A DNA stretch of 64,000 bases from Agaribacterium haliotis (GTDB lineage Bacteria > Pseudomonadota > Gammaproteobacteria > Pseudomonadales > Cellvibrionaceae). Each line of letters starts with the position of its first letter. The first letter of the stretch is position 1. Made by a program: the position numbers and the translations under genes. Below the pieces are notes generated by a model that saw nothing but the letters and a program-made list of their open reading frames with translations, had not been told where the DNA came from and searched no databases. Below, piece by piece: positions 42,815 to 51,501 of this stretch. Location: NCBI RefSeq assembly GCF_002312815.1, contig NZ_NKQJ01000001.1, forward strand, positions 310,126-374,125, read 5' to 3'.

Positions 42815-44833
42815 ATGAACACAGCCGCGCCCCACTCAGATGACAGCAACAAACAAAACAAAAGCTGGGGCTGCTGGCCGTCCAGCATCAGCCCGGAAAT
42901 GGTTGCATCAGCCGCTCCCCGGCTTGGCGAAGCTCAATGTCACGGCCAACAACTATATTGGCTGCAAAGCCTCGCCGAAGAAAGTGGCCGGGTAACTATT
43001 ATGCGCGGCCGGGGAGAGAACTACGAGAGCATTCTAGCTGCGCCCTACAGCGTGCGCTCCCGCGTTCACGAATACGGCGGCCAGAGCCTGTGCTTCAGTG
43101 ACACCGAGCTATTTTTTGTAAATGCCGAGGACCAGGGCATTTACCGCCTGGCTTTAGAGGGCTCGGGCGAGCCGGTTTTGTTATTCCAACAGGACAACCT
43201 GCGCTTTGCCGATTTGGTGTTTAGGCGGCAAAGCGCCCCATATCAAAATCCCCGAGAACAAGCACATCGAAACCAAGAAAACCTAGACGTTCAAAGCACT
43301 GAAACACAAAGCTTAATTGCCGTCGCCGAGCAGCACAGTGACAAAGGCGTCAGTAACTTTCTTGTTTGCATCAGTCTCGACGGTCAAATACACACCCTGG
43401 AAACCGGCGCTGACTTTTACGCTTACCCGCGCTTGAACCACGACGGCAGTTTATTGTGCTGGATCAGCTGGATGCATCCCGATATGCCCTGGGACAACAC
43501 CCGCCTACATATCGCGCAAATCAACAAATACTCACTAACAAAAATAAGCACACTCGACCCTGAAAAAGTCAAAGCACAGAACACAGATGCAGTGGCCAGC
43601 CAAGCAAGTATTGTTCAGCCGCTGTGGGCTGCCGACAACAGCCTGTTTTTTATCAGCGATCAAAATAACTGGTGGAACCTGTGGCAGCTCAAACAACAGG
43701 ACCTGGCCCAGCCAGAAAAAGCCACGGTTTTTTACAAACAACAAGCCGAGTGCGCAACCCCACTTTGGGTGCTCGGCATGCAGCACTATCGGATAAATAA
43801 AGATTCTATTTTATTTGCGTTTAACCAGCACGGGCGCTGGCAACTGGCCAAACTGGCGCTGGCAGATAAAACGCTCGAAACTATCGGAGACCCCTGCGCA
43901 AGTATCGAAGCGATAAGTTTTGCCGGCGAGCAGAGCTGCTTTATTCAAAGTGGCAGCACTTATGCGGCTAGGGTTTGCTCTTACGAAGACAATCAAATTC
44001 ACCTTCACGGCCAACCGGGCAAGGTCGATAGAAAAGAAATCAGCTCCGCACAGGCCATGCAATTTGGCGAGGCCGACAAGCGCTGCCACGGCTTTTATTA
44101 CGCGCCCCACAACAGCAACTACAGCTGTGACCGGGGGGCACCGCCGCTTATTGTACTCTGCCACGGCGGCCCCACTGGCCAAAGCGACTGCAGCCTCAAT
44201 TACAAAATACAATTTTGGACCAACCGCGGCTTTGCAGTTGTCGATATCAACTATCGCGGCTCAACTGGCTACGGGCGCCACTACCGCCGAAGCCTTTATA
44301 AAAACTGGGGTATCTGCGACGTTGAAGATGTGAAAACCGTTTGCACAAGCTTAGTTGAACAGGGCCTGGCAAACCCCGAAGCGCTAATTATCAAAGGCAG
44401 CAGCGCCGGGGGGTATACAGTACTCGCCGCGCTGTGTTTTACCGAGTTATTTAGCACAGGGACCAGCCTTTACGGCATCGGCGACCTTGAGAGCCTCGCA
44501 ACAGACACTCACAAATTCGAGCAACACTACCTCGACCAACTAATCGGCCCCTACCCTGAATGCCGAGAAATTTATAAACAGCGCTCGCCCATTAATGATG
44601 TCGACAGATTTTCCTGCCCTTTACTGTTATTTCAGGGGCTCGACGACAAAGTCGTACCGCCGAACCAAGCTAAAAAAATGGCAGCGGCCGTGCGCAATAA
44701 AGGGCTTGCGGTGACGCACGTCGAATTTGAAGGCGAAGGTCACGGCTTCCGGCAAGCAAAAACCGTTATCAAGATGCTTGAAACAGAGTTGGATTTTTAT
44801 CAGCGGGTATTAAAACTGGAGAAACAGGCTTAA
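42815..44833 (+). CDS. S9-family prolyl oligopeptidase-like peptidase
   Basis: A 672-residue cytosolic serine peptidase of family S9 (acylaminoacyl-peptidase/dipeptidyl-peptidase type). The N-terminal ~400 residues form a beta-propeller (for example DGSLLCWISWMHPDMPWDNTRLH). The C-terminal alpha/beta hydrolase domain holds LIVLCHGGPTGQS, the nucleophile serine S530 in GSSAGGY, the Asp in FQGLDDKVVPP, and His in GEGHGFR. No signal peptide is seen. It is transcribed divergently from tilS, 62 bp apart, and converges on greB with a shared terminator. Natural substrate unknown, as for most of this family. Confidence 0.93.
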   Translation: MNTAAPHSDDSNKQNKSWGCWPSSISPEMVASAAPRLGEAQCHGQQLYWLQSLAEESGRVTIMRGRGENYESILAAPYSVRSRVHEYGGQSLCFSDTELFFVNAEDQGIYRLALEGSGEPVLLFQQDNLRFADLVFRRQSAPYQNPREQAHRNQENLDVQSTETQSLIAVAEQHSDKGVSNFLVCISLDGQIHTLETGADFYAYPRLNHDGSLLCWISWMHPDMPWDNTRLHIAQINKYSLTKISTLDPEKVKAQNTDAVASQASIVQPLWAADNSLFFISDQNNWWNLWQLKQQDLAQPEKATVFYKQQAECATPLWVLGMQHYRINKDSILFAFNQHGRWQLAKLALADKTLETIGDPCASIEAISFAGEQSCFIQSGSTYAARVCSYEDNQIHLHGQPGKVDRKEISSAQAMQFGEADKRCHGFYYAPHNSNYSCDRGAPPLIVLCHGGPTGQSDCSLNYKIQFWTNRGFAVVDINYRGSTGYGRHYRRSLYKNWGICDVEDVKTVCTSLVEQGLANPEALIIKGSSAGGYTVLAALCFTELFSTGTSLYGIGDLESLATDTHKFEQHYLDQLIGPYPECREIYKQRSPINDVDRFSCPLLLFQGLDDKVVPPNQAKKMAAAVRNKGLAVTHVEFEGEGHGFRQAKTVIKMLETELDFYQRVLKLEKQA

Positions 44834-44904
44834 AAAGCCCACCGCTATAAAACTGACGCTTGAGAAGGCACAAGCAAAACAGGCAACAAATACCGGTAAG
44901 CAAG

Positions 44905-44938
44905 AAAAATAAAGCGCTAATCACAGCGCTTTATTTTT
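44905..44938. terminator. Bidirectional terminator overlapping the greB stop codon
   Basis: A perfect 14-bp stem (44905-44918 with 44925-44938) around AATCAC, with A- and T-rich ends. The greB stop codon at 44931-44933 and its last codons lie inside the right arm, and the S9 peptidase stop lies 72 bp before it. Confidence 0.9.
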
Positions 44939-45404
44939 CATAACGTATCGCATTGATATACCAGCTGACCGTACCGGCTTCAGTTTGCACAACGGCCTCG
45001 TCATCTACCTGTTTTTTAAGAAGCGCCTTGGCCATCGGTGAATCGATGGAGATATAGTCTTTGCGATTAAATATTTCGTTGTAACCAACAATACGAAACT
45101 TAAGGCACTCACCGGCGTCATTTTCTACTTCAACCCACGCGCCAAAAAACACCCTGCCCTCTTGCTCGGGGTGGTAGTGAACAACCTTCAGGTTCTCTAG
45201 CGACTTGCGCAGATAACGCACACGACGATCGATTTCACGCAGCCTTTTTTTATTGTAGATATAGTCGGCATTCTCACTGCGATCCCCCAAGCTCGCAGCC
45301 CATGCAACCTTTTTTGTCACCTCGGGCCGCTCCACCCGCCAGAGCTCGTTTAACTCCTGCTTTAAGTCCTGGTAACCCTGCTCGGTAATCAGTGCTGCTC
45401 TCAT
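44931..45404 (-). CDS. greB: Transcription elongation factor GreB
   Basis: Start chosen at the ATG at 45404 (MRAALITEQGYQDL); the longer in-frame start is not family-like. The 157-residue factor has the N-terminal coiled coil with LNELWRVERPEVTKKVAWAASLGDRSENADYIYNKKRLREIDRRVRYL and the C-terminal FKBP-like domain with YISIDSPMAKALL. The tip sequence SLGDRSENADY carries the acidic residues that stimulate transcript cleavage in stalled RNA polymerase. Basic residues in RRVRYLRKSLE mark GreB rather than GreA. Confidence 0.95.
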   Translation of the reverse strand: MRAALITEQGYQDLKQELNELWRVERPEVTKKVAWAASLGDRSENADYIYNKKRLREIDRRVRYLRKSLENLKVVHYHPEQEGRVFFGAWVEVENDAGECLKFRIVGYNEIFNRKDYISIDSPMAKALLKKQVDDEAVVQTEAGTVSWYINAIRYEK

Positions 45405-45506
45405 ATTCGTGTAACACAAAACTAAAAATGCCTTATAAAGCATTTTACTAAACATTGCAGCTACAAAGCTAAAGTCACCGCCGCCGCAAACTAAAGAGCG
45501 CCCACA

Positions 45507-45541
45507 AAAAAGCCCGGGTTATCGACTAACCCGGGCTTTTT
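45507..45541 (-). terminator. Intrinsic terminator downstream of the secreted unknown gene
   Basis: A perfect 15-bp stem (45507-45521 with 45527-45541) around TCGAC, flanked by A- and T-runs. It lies 33 bp after the stop at 45574 and separates that gene from greB. Confidence 0.9.
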
Positions 45542-45573
45542 CGAAAAATCAGAGCGTGTAACTGCAGTGGCGA

Positions 45574-46734
45574 CTATTCGTCGTCGTAGCTGTAACCGTT
45601 GCTGTAATACACTTCCCACTTGTAATCATAAGCGCTCAGCTTCGAGACCTGACCAAAGAGCTCGGTTAAATCTTCGTCGTACCACTTCATACCTGGCTGA
45701 CCGGCAACCAGCTGGTCAAACTGACTGAAAAATGAAAAGTGCAGGTGAGAATACAAAGCCAAAGAGCGGTTGTACATGTACAGCTCTGGCTCGTTTGCAT
45801 AGTTGTTCACTTGCGGAATCATCAGCTTCACCATAACAAATGGGAAGTACTCAAAGTGAGAAACAAAGGCCATGTTCCAGATGGTGTACAAGTCGGCCCA
45901 AGCCTTAGGTGCAGGCATCGTCATCTTGATGCCCTTGCCATCTTCTGCGAAACGCGAAGGCAATACACCTGGCAGGTTAAAAGCCAGGATAGCGCCAGAT
46001 TTTGCGTTGTCGCGACGGTCAGCCGCCAAGTCTTCGGCAGTTGCTTCAAAGATATTTAACGGCAGATCAAGCTTGCCATAGTCGGCCGGAACCTCACCAG
46101 TGCTGTGGAACTCGATGTAGTCAGTCATCGGCTTTTCAACAGACATCAGCTTCAGGCGGTGAAAGGTGCTCAAGTTTGCTTCAATACCCAGTTTTTGGCG
46201 AGTGGGGACCCAGATGTTCTTCAGCACTTCAATCAGGTTTGGGTCGTTGTACATCGCTTTGGTCAGGTTCTCTTGAACCATTGCGTAGGCAACTACGGCA
46301 GGTAAAATTTGAGCGCCTTCGCTTTCGACTTTAGCTTCCAGGGTCTCAAAGTTTTTGTAAGCGGCCTCGTGGAAAAACGCCATCATATAGGGGTTTCTTT
46401 TTACCACCGCTTCCATTTTATTCACCAGAGCAATCGCGTCGTTCGCGGTAGTGCTAGCAGGTAAAAGTTCAGCGGCAATATCTTCAAGCTCAGGAGCAAC
46501 CCACTGGTAATTCTCATCGACAAGACGCATGGTTTTGTAGTGCGTCAGCATAATGCCTTGTACGGTTCGGGCGTCTAAACCGCGAACACTGGATTTCAAA
46601 GAGCGGGACACATCGTTAAGTACCTGCTTAGACTGATAGCTTGTGCCGGCATAAGCATTCTCTAACACAGGCTGGACCATCACTAACGTTCCTGTGACGA
46701 CGACCGATGCCATGATTTTAAATTTTTTGAACAT
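45574..46734 (-). CDS. Unknown secreted protein, CRP site upstream
   Basis: Start chosen at the ATG at 46734, with AGGAG 10 nt upstream; it gives a signal peptide (about residues 1-28, ending AYA). A longer in-frame start would encode an implausible cysteine-rich prefix. The 386-residue product is mostly helical, with no family that I recognise. Notable segments: DARTVQGIMLTHYKTMRLVDENYQW, a long C-terminal aromatic-rich part (SHFEYFPFVMVKLMIPQVNNYANEPELYMYNRSLALYSHLHFSFFSQFDQL), and an acidic tail YSYDDE. No catalytic motif is obvious. A perfect CRP-type site lies 87 bp upstream, and a strong terminator follows, so it is a monocistronic, probably carbon-regulated, exported protein. Confidence 0.75.
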   Translation of the reverse strand: MFKKFKIMASVVVTGTLVMVQPVLENAYAGTSYQSKQVLNDVSRSLKSSVRGLDARTVQGIMLTHYKTMRLVDENYQWVAPELEDIAAELLPASTTANDAIALVNKMEAVVKRNPYMMAFFHEAAYKNFETLEAKVESEGAQILPAVVAYAMVQENLTKAMYNDPNLIEVLKNIWVPTRQKLGIEANLSTFHRLKLMSVEKPMTDYIEFHSTGEVPADYGKLDLPLNIFEATAEDLAADRRDNAKSGAILAFNLPGVLPSRFAEDGKGIKMTMPAPKAWADLYTIWNMAFVSHFEYFPFVMVKLMIPQVNNYANEPELYMYNRSLALYSHLHFSFFSQFDQLVAGQPGMKWYDEDLTELFGQVSKLSAYDYKWEVYYSNGYSYDDE

Positions 46735-46820
46735 GGTTTTACTGCTCCTATAAACCTGGAAGTGCGAAGTCGAAAGTCTAGAAAAGTGGCTCACACAAAA
46801 AAACCACGCGACGCATACGC

Positions 46821-46836
46821 TGTGACACACATCACA
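46821..46836. promoter_or_regulatory. Perfect CRP/Vfr-type binding site
   Basis: TGTGACACACATCACA matches TGTGA-N6-TCACA exactly. It lies 87 bp upstream of the start of the secreted unknown gene. The same 446-bp gap (46735-47180) otherwise shows AT-rich DNA and no gene I can support. Confidence 0.7.
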
Positions 46837-47180
46837 CATTCAAACAAATGACCGTTTGGAACTAGTTATTATTTGATCAAAACCAGCGTTTTGTTTGGTT
46901 TTTATTTCAATTGTGTGAACTATTTACTTGGAGCTTCGCCAACCACAAGACAAAAAACAATACAAATACACGCTCAAAAAAGCCCCAGCTCCGATCAACA
47001 ACCCGGCAAAACAAAGCCAGTAAACAAAACCGAATAGCCTCTACAAACACGGCTAAGAGTGGCAGCCCTGCCTCCATCAACAGCAACGGCAACAACGCCA
47101 TCGGTGGTACCTCGAATAGTTAGACTACAAACACTTGTGCAATCTGAGAGGAATTTAGAAAAGTTACAGCCCGGGCCTGT

Positions 47181-48512
47181 TTAGGCGCTGCGATTGTCAG
47201 CGCCGAGTTGCTCGGCGGCTTTTCTTTTTTGCTCCTGAAGCTTTAAAAATGCGTCTTGCCGCTCTTTTGCCAATTGAGCTTCATCTTTAAAAACCAACAC
47301 GTATTCAATCACACCTTTTAACATGCCTGGGCGACTTGAATAACTGCGCTCAACAAAAAAGCCGGGCAGAGCCTGCTGGATTTTAACTGAGCTTAACGCA
47401 GCGTAAGGCCTGACATCTTTCTCGCCAACATCCGCGCTCAAACCCACCGCAGAGCCCGCCAATATAAAGGGCAGCGGCTGCACGGGTAGTTCAACACTGC
47501 TATTGGCCATCAGCATCAGGCGGGTGCCGTTGCGGCTCAGCGCAACCAGGCGCCGACCGAGTTCAAACAGCAAATCGTCGTCGAGGTAATTAAGCAAATC
47601 CCAGGCAACAATCACATCAAAAGTTAAACCTTGCTCAAAGCGAAGAAAATGACCATCGCGCAAAAACTCGCTTCGCTCACTTTTACTCATTGCGCTGGCG
47701 CGGCGCATAACAACACGCAGATCTTCCGCGCGAACACTGGCGTAGTTCTGTTTCCAGGCATCGACATTGATGGCGGTCTTGCGCCCCAAATCAAGCAGGC
47801 GAGCCGTACCAGTAGAAGCACTGCGCAAGCCTGAGAGCGCAGGCGATTGTAATTTGCGCACCAGCATGGTTTTCGCATCGCCAATTTCAGCGCTGGCGAA
47901 TTCGGCCGTACGCACCTTTCTATCGGGCTCAAAACTTAAGATTTGCTCGGAAAAACCGCCGGCCATGCCCTCGCTGTTGACAAACGATCTAAGCATAAAA
48001 AAGTCGGGCAGCGCTTTGAGTATTTGGCTGGTGGTCAAGCGGTGCCGGGGTTTATCGCGCGCGCTATTTAACTGAATCGTCAAGCTGTACTGATCGTCAA
48101 TAACATAAGTGCACGGCGCAACCGGCACACTCGAACCGACATAAGAAACAATATGGAACAGGGTATTTTTTTTGATTTTATCTTTGAGCGATTCCAATAA
48201 CGCAACCGTTAAATCAAGCGGAAGGAAATTAAATAAATCCCAGCACAGAACAATATCAAATGCTTGCTTTTGGTTTTTTACCTGGACAAAAGCATCTCGC
48301 AGCGCCTGTTCGTCGAGCTCACCTTGCTGCAAACCCTGTGTTAACTGCTCGCCAAAATCATCAAAATGAAAACTGGCACCTAGCTGCGAATAAAAACTTA
48401 AATGGCGAGCGATACACGGGCCAAGATCGAGTATGCGATTTTTCTTCGAGGCCTTAACGGCGTTGTAGATCGCGGTTAAACCTGGGGAGCGGTGGGCGTA
48501 ACTTGTCGGCAT
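47181..48512 (-). CDS. Protein with two tandem methyltransferase-like domains
   Basis: A 443-residue cytosolic protein made of two copies of a class I methyltransferase-like fold. First copy: RILDLGPCIARHLSFY (motif I), FDIVLCWDLFNFLPLD (motif IV), and SQILKALPDFFMLRSF. Second copy: ARLLDLGRKTAINVDAW, FDVIVAWDLLNYLDDD, and SVKIQQALPGFFVERSY. The glycine-rich SAM loop (GxGxG) is not intact in either copy (DLGPCIA, DLGRKTA), so SAM binding may be lost or altered. The C-terminal ~35 residues are a charged helix (KERQDAFLKLQEQKRKAAEQ). It precedes the bactofilin gene on the same strand (51-bp gap). Substrate unknown. Confidence 0.75.
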   Translation of the reverse strand: MPTSYAHRSPGLTAIYNAVKASKKNRILDLGPCIARHLSFYSQLGASFHFDDFGEQLTQGLQQGELDEQALRDAFVQVKNQKQAFDIVLCWDLFNFLPLDLTVALLESLKDKIKKNTLFHIVSYVGSSVPVAPCTYVIDDQYSLTIQLNSARDKPRHRLTTSQILKALPDFFMLRSFVNSEGMAGGFSEQILSFEPDRKVRTAEFASAEIGDAKTMLVRKLQSPALSGLRSASTGTARLLDLGRKTAINVDAWKQNYASVRAEDLRVVMRRASAMSKSERSEFLRDGHFLRFEQGLTFDVIVAWDLLNYLDDDLLFELGRRLVALSRNGTRLMLMANSSVELPVQPLPFILAGSAVGLSADVGEKDVRPYAALSSVKIQQALPGFFVERSYSSRPGMLKGVIEYVLVFKDEAQLAKERQDAFLKLQEQKRKAAEQLGADNRSA

Positions 48513-48532
48513 AGGTGGGGCTCAAACGAAAT

Positions 48533-48556
48533 AAGCCCCGCCAACTTGCGGGGCTT
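48533..48556 (-). terminator. Possible terminator between the methyltransferase-like and bactofilin genes
   Basis: A perfect 9-bp stem AAGCCCCGC / GCGGGGCTT with loop CAACTT. Only a short A/T-rich tail follows on the minus strand, so termination may be partial. Confidence 0.6.
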
Positions 48557-48563
48557 TCCAGAA

Positions 48564-49121
48564 CTACGATTGAGCATCGCCTTTTGCGGGCTTGCCCTGG
48601 GGCTTTTTAATCGCTCCGGCGCTTTTAGAAATACTGGAATCGGCATTAAAGTTTTCAAAGTCGCTTTTGCGATCAGCAATATCCATATCAATGGAACCTT
48701 TGAACTTAGCGCCATCTTCCAGGGTTACGCGGTCGGCAACCAGATTACCCTGAACATTGGAAGAGCTGAGTATAGAGATACGCTCTTGACCGTAGATATC
48801 GCCTTCAACAGTGCCTTTGATAACAATGTTTTGGGCCAGTACGTTTGCGCGAACAGTGCCCTGCTCGCCAATGATCAGGTGATTTCCTTTCAAGTCGATG
48901 GTGCCGTCGACTTCTCCTTGAATCAGCAGATCTTCTTCACCGACAAGCTCGCCTTTAAAACGAATTTTCGGACCGATCACAGCAGCGGGCATTTTTTCCT
49001 CTGCTTGCTCGGTTTTCACTGGAGTAACGGCGGGGCTGCTGGTGCTAGGGGCGGCGCCTCCGACTGGACGGGCAGGCACGGAATCACTGGCCTGCTCTTC
49101 TGGCTTGCTGGTACGAATCAT
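48564..49121 (-). CDS. Bactofilin (polymer-forming cytoskeletal protein)
   Basis: Start chosen at the ATG at 49121 (MIRTSKPEEQ), with GGAGAG 7 nt upstream; in-frame starts at 49217 and 49268 would add an N-terminal segment with a weaker ribosome site. The 185-residue protein has a Pro/Ser/Ala-rich N-terminal tail, then the bactofilin right-handed beta-helix of repeated turns: IGPKIRFKGELVGEEDLLIQGEVDGTI, HLIIGEQGTVRANVLAQNIVIKGTVEGDIYGQERISILSSSNVQGNLVADRVTLEDGAKFKGSIDMD. The end is a Lys/Ser-rich tail. Bactofilins form filaments that organise cell-wall or envelope machinery. Upstream neighbour on the same strand is dinG (267 bp). Confidence 0.9.
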   Translation of the reverse strand: MIRTSKPEEQASDSVPARPVGGAAPSTSSPAVTPVKTEQAEEKMPAAVIGPKIRFKGELVGEEDLLIQGEVDGTIDLKGNHLIIGEQGTVRANVLAQNIVIKGTVEGDIYGQERISILSSSNVQGNLVADRVTLEDGAKFKGSIDMDIADRKSDFENFNADSSISKSAGAIKKPQGKPAKGDAQS

Positions 49122-49387
49122 GGTAGAGCTCTCCGATAGACTGAAGTGTTGATACTGCTCAGGCTTACTTTGAGAGTTGGTTGCCAGCAAGGAGAAGAGG
49201 CCTGGCTTCTTTTTCATCAAAGTTTTCGCTTCCAAGTGATTAAAATCCGTGCCGATAGACAAGCCCAAACGCGCAGTACTCCAACCTTAATTAGCGCTTT
49301 TGGCGCTGGCAAAAAGGGAAAAATCAAAGCGTGATCAAGCTCTCAGTTAGTTATTTTTTTGGCGCGATTTTCAACATTGAGTCGGCA

Positions 49388-51499
49388 TCAAAAACTGCGC
49401 TTAAACGGCGGTAAAGCGTTGACTATGGCGCCACCGTAGCGCTTGCTTATTAAGCGCTTGTCGAGGATGGAAATCGTGCCCTCGTCACCCTCGGTACGCA
49501 GCAAACGACCGCATGCCTGAACCAGGCGCACCGAGGCATCGGGCACACTGACTTCCATAAACGCATTGCCACCGCGAGCTTCTACCCACTCGGCATAAGC
49601 GGCATCGAGCGGCTCGTCTGGAACCGAGAACGGCAACTTGGCAATGATGACATGGCGGCAGTAATCACCGGGAAGGTCGACTCCTTCGGCAAAGGAAGCC
49701 AGCCCCCAAATTACGCTGCCGCGACCGCGGTCAATACTGCGCTTGTGGCCGTCGATAATACGCTGCTTACTTTCGTGGCCCTGACAGCGAATAATATGCT
49801 GCAGCTCATCGGGCATCGCGTCGTAGACTTGCTTCATCTGGGCATTGGAAGAAAACAAGACCAGTGTTCCCTGGTCGCGCTCAATCAACTTGGGCAACTC
49901 ATCAATCAAGCTCTGTGCGTGTTCAAAACTGCGGTTGGCCTCGAGTGCCCAATCCGGCACTTGCAACAGCGCCCGGCTAAAATCGAAGGGGCTCGGCACC
50001 GCCTCAAAACTTGCGTTGTCCCAAAGGCCGGCGCGCATTTTAAAACGATCAAATTTATTTAAAGCCCGCATCGTCGCCGAGGTAAGCACAGCGCCACAAC
50101 AGCGCGACCACAGACCTTTATTTAATAAACCCGACGCCAGCACCGGGCTAGATACCAGTTCGTAGTCAACGGGTTCGCTTTCCGTGTGCAGGGTAATCCA
50201 GCGCGCCCACGGCGCTTTTTCATTAAAGGCCGTTTCACGATAGCTCTGCCACAGATTGAGATTGGCCTCGGCCCGGCTAACCCAAATGCCGAGCAAATTT
50301 AGCATCGCCTCCATAGCACTTGCCGGGGCCAGGCGACTGTCTTCGTTAATCAGGGTATCGATTTCTTTGTGCAGTTTTTCAAGTAGTTCATGCAGCGCCA
50401 GAAAATGCCGGCTCGCCTCTTTGGCGAGGCTTTCAACATCGGCGTCTAACTCGCCTTTTTCAAAACGCAGTCTCGGCGTATATTGCTCAAGATCGATGCT
50501 TTCACAAAGCGCTCGAATAAGCGGCAGGCCATCTTCAAGCACGGTGCGACAGGCCTTAAAACGCTGCTCCAGCGGCTCGGCCAGGTGCACAAAATGGCTC
50601 AACTCGTCGAGCGCTTTTAGCTGCTTGGGCCACTGCCCCTCGCTCTGCCCTAGCCAGCGGATGCTGCCGCGATAACGCGCATTGCAGGCAAAGTGATTGA
50701 GTGCTTTCTCAGGCAGGTGGTGGCCTTCATCAAAAACGTAAATGCTGTTTTCAGGCGCCGGTAAAATCGCACCGCCGCCGAGGCTTAAATCGGCAAGTAC
50801 CAAGTCGTGGTTGGCGACAATCACATCGGCGTCGTCCATGGCCGCACGCGCATTGTAAAACGCGCAATCGCGAATATTGGGGCACTTTCGGCCGAGACAC
50901 TGGCGGTGATCGGTCGTTACTCGAGACCAGCTCAGTGCGTCGATCTCTTGCTCCCAACTGTCGCGATCACCGTCCCAAAGCCCCTCAGCGGATTTATCCA
51001 TCATGCGCTGATAGAGCTGCCTGTCCGCGGCGCTCAAGGCGACCACTTCATCTTCATACATCGCCGCAGCGCTGTCTTCGATATCACCGAGCACGCGCTC
51101 GAGTTTGTTTAAACACAGGTAGCGGCCGCGCCCTTTGGCCAAACAAAAACTAAATTTAAGGCCGCTGTGGCGCAATAAATCGGGTAAATCTTTATTTAGC
51201 ACCTGCTCTTGCAGCGCAATGGTTGCGGTCGACAAAACCAGGGTTTTATCGTAGTGCGCCGCCATCGGTATACTAGCCAGCAAATAGGCAACGGTTTTGC
51301 CGGTTCCCGTGCCCGCCTCGACTACGGCAATATTTTTTTCGGCAATATTGTGCCCTTCGTCGTCGAGGTCGATATTGCCAAGCGTGCGCGCAATTTCGGC
51401 AATCATCATTTTTTGGCCGTAGCGCGGTTTTAACTCTTTCGCCTGCAAAAACTGGCTGTAAGCTTTTTGTATACTGCGTTTTAAATCATCGGCCAGCAT
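49388..51499 (-). CDS. dinG: ATP-dependent DNA helicase DinG
   Basis: A 703-residue superfamily 2 helicase with an iron-sulfur cluster. Walker A is VVEAGTGTGKTVAYLL. Four cysteines match the cluster: GRYLCLNKL, RQCLGRKCPNIRDCAFY. The DEAH box is YVFDEGHHLPEKAL, and the C-terminal motifs include GSVIWGLASFAEGVDLPGDYC, VPDASVRLVQACGRLLRTEGDEG. It is a 5'-3' helicase that resolves D-loops and R-loops; length and cluster pattern favour DinG over YoaA. It lies 3 bp downstream of the acyltransferase gene, probably one transcription unit. Confidence 0.93.
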   Translation of the reverse strand: MLADDLKRSIQKAYSQFLQAKELKPRYGQKMMIAEIARTLGNIDLDDEGHNIAEKNIAVVEAGTGTGKTVAYLLASIPMAAHYDKTLVLSTATIALQEQVLNKDLPDLLRHSGLKFSFCLAKGRGRYLCLNKLERVLGDIEDSAAAMYEDEVVALSAADRQLYQRMMDKSAEGLWDGDRDSWEQEIDALSWSRVTTDHRQCLGRKCPNIRDCAFYNARAAMDDADVIVANHDLVLADLSLGGGAILPAPENSIYVFDEGHHLPEKALNHFACNARYRGSIRWLGQSEGQWPKQLKALDELSHFVHLAEPLEQRFKACRTVLEDGLPLIRALCESIDLEQYTPRLRFEKGELDADVESLAKEASRHFLALHELLEKLHKEIDTLINEDSRLAPASAMEAMLNLLGIWVSRAEANLNLWQSYRETAFNEKAPWARWITLHTESEPVDYELVSSPVLASGLLNKGLWSRCCGAVLTSATMRALNKFDRFKMRAGLWDNASFEAVPSPFDFSRALLQVPDWALEANRSFEHAQSLIDELPKLIERDQGTLVLFSSNAQMKQVYDAMPDELQHIIRCQGHESKQRIIDGHKRSIDRGRGSVIWGLASFAEGVDLPGDYCRHVIIAKLPFSVPDEPLDAAYAEWVEARGGNAFMEVSVPDASVRLVQACGRLLRTEGDEGTISILDKRLISKRYGGAIVNALPPFKRSF

Positions 51500-51501
51500 T
51501 A

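Noticed and set aside
46735..46839. Longer start for the secreted unknown protein
   Set aside because: The extension is Cys/Trp rich, lies between the promoter region and a good ribosome site, and would hide the signal peptide.
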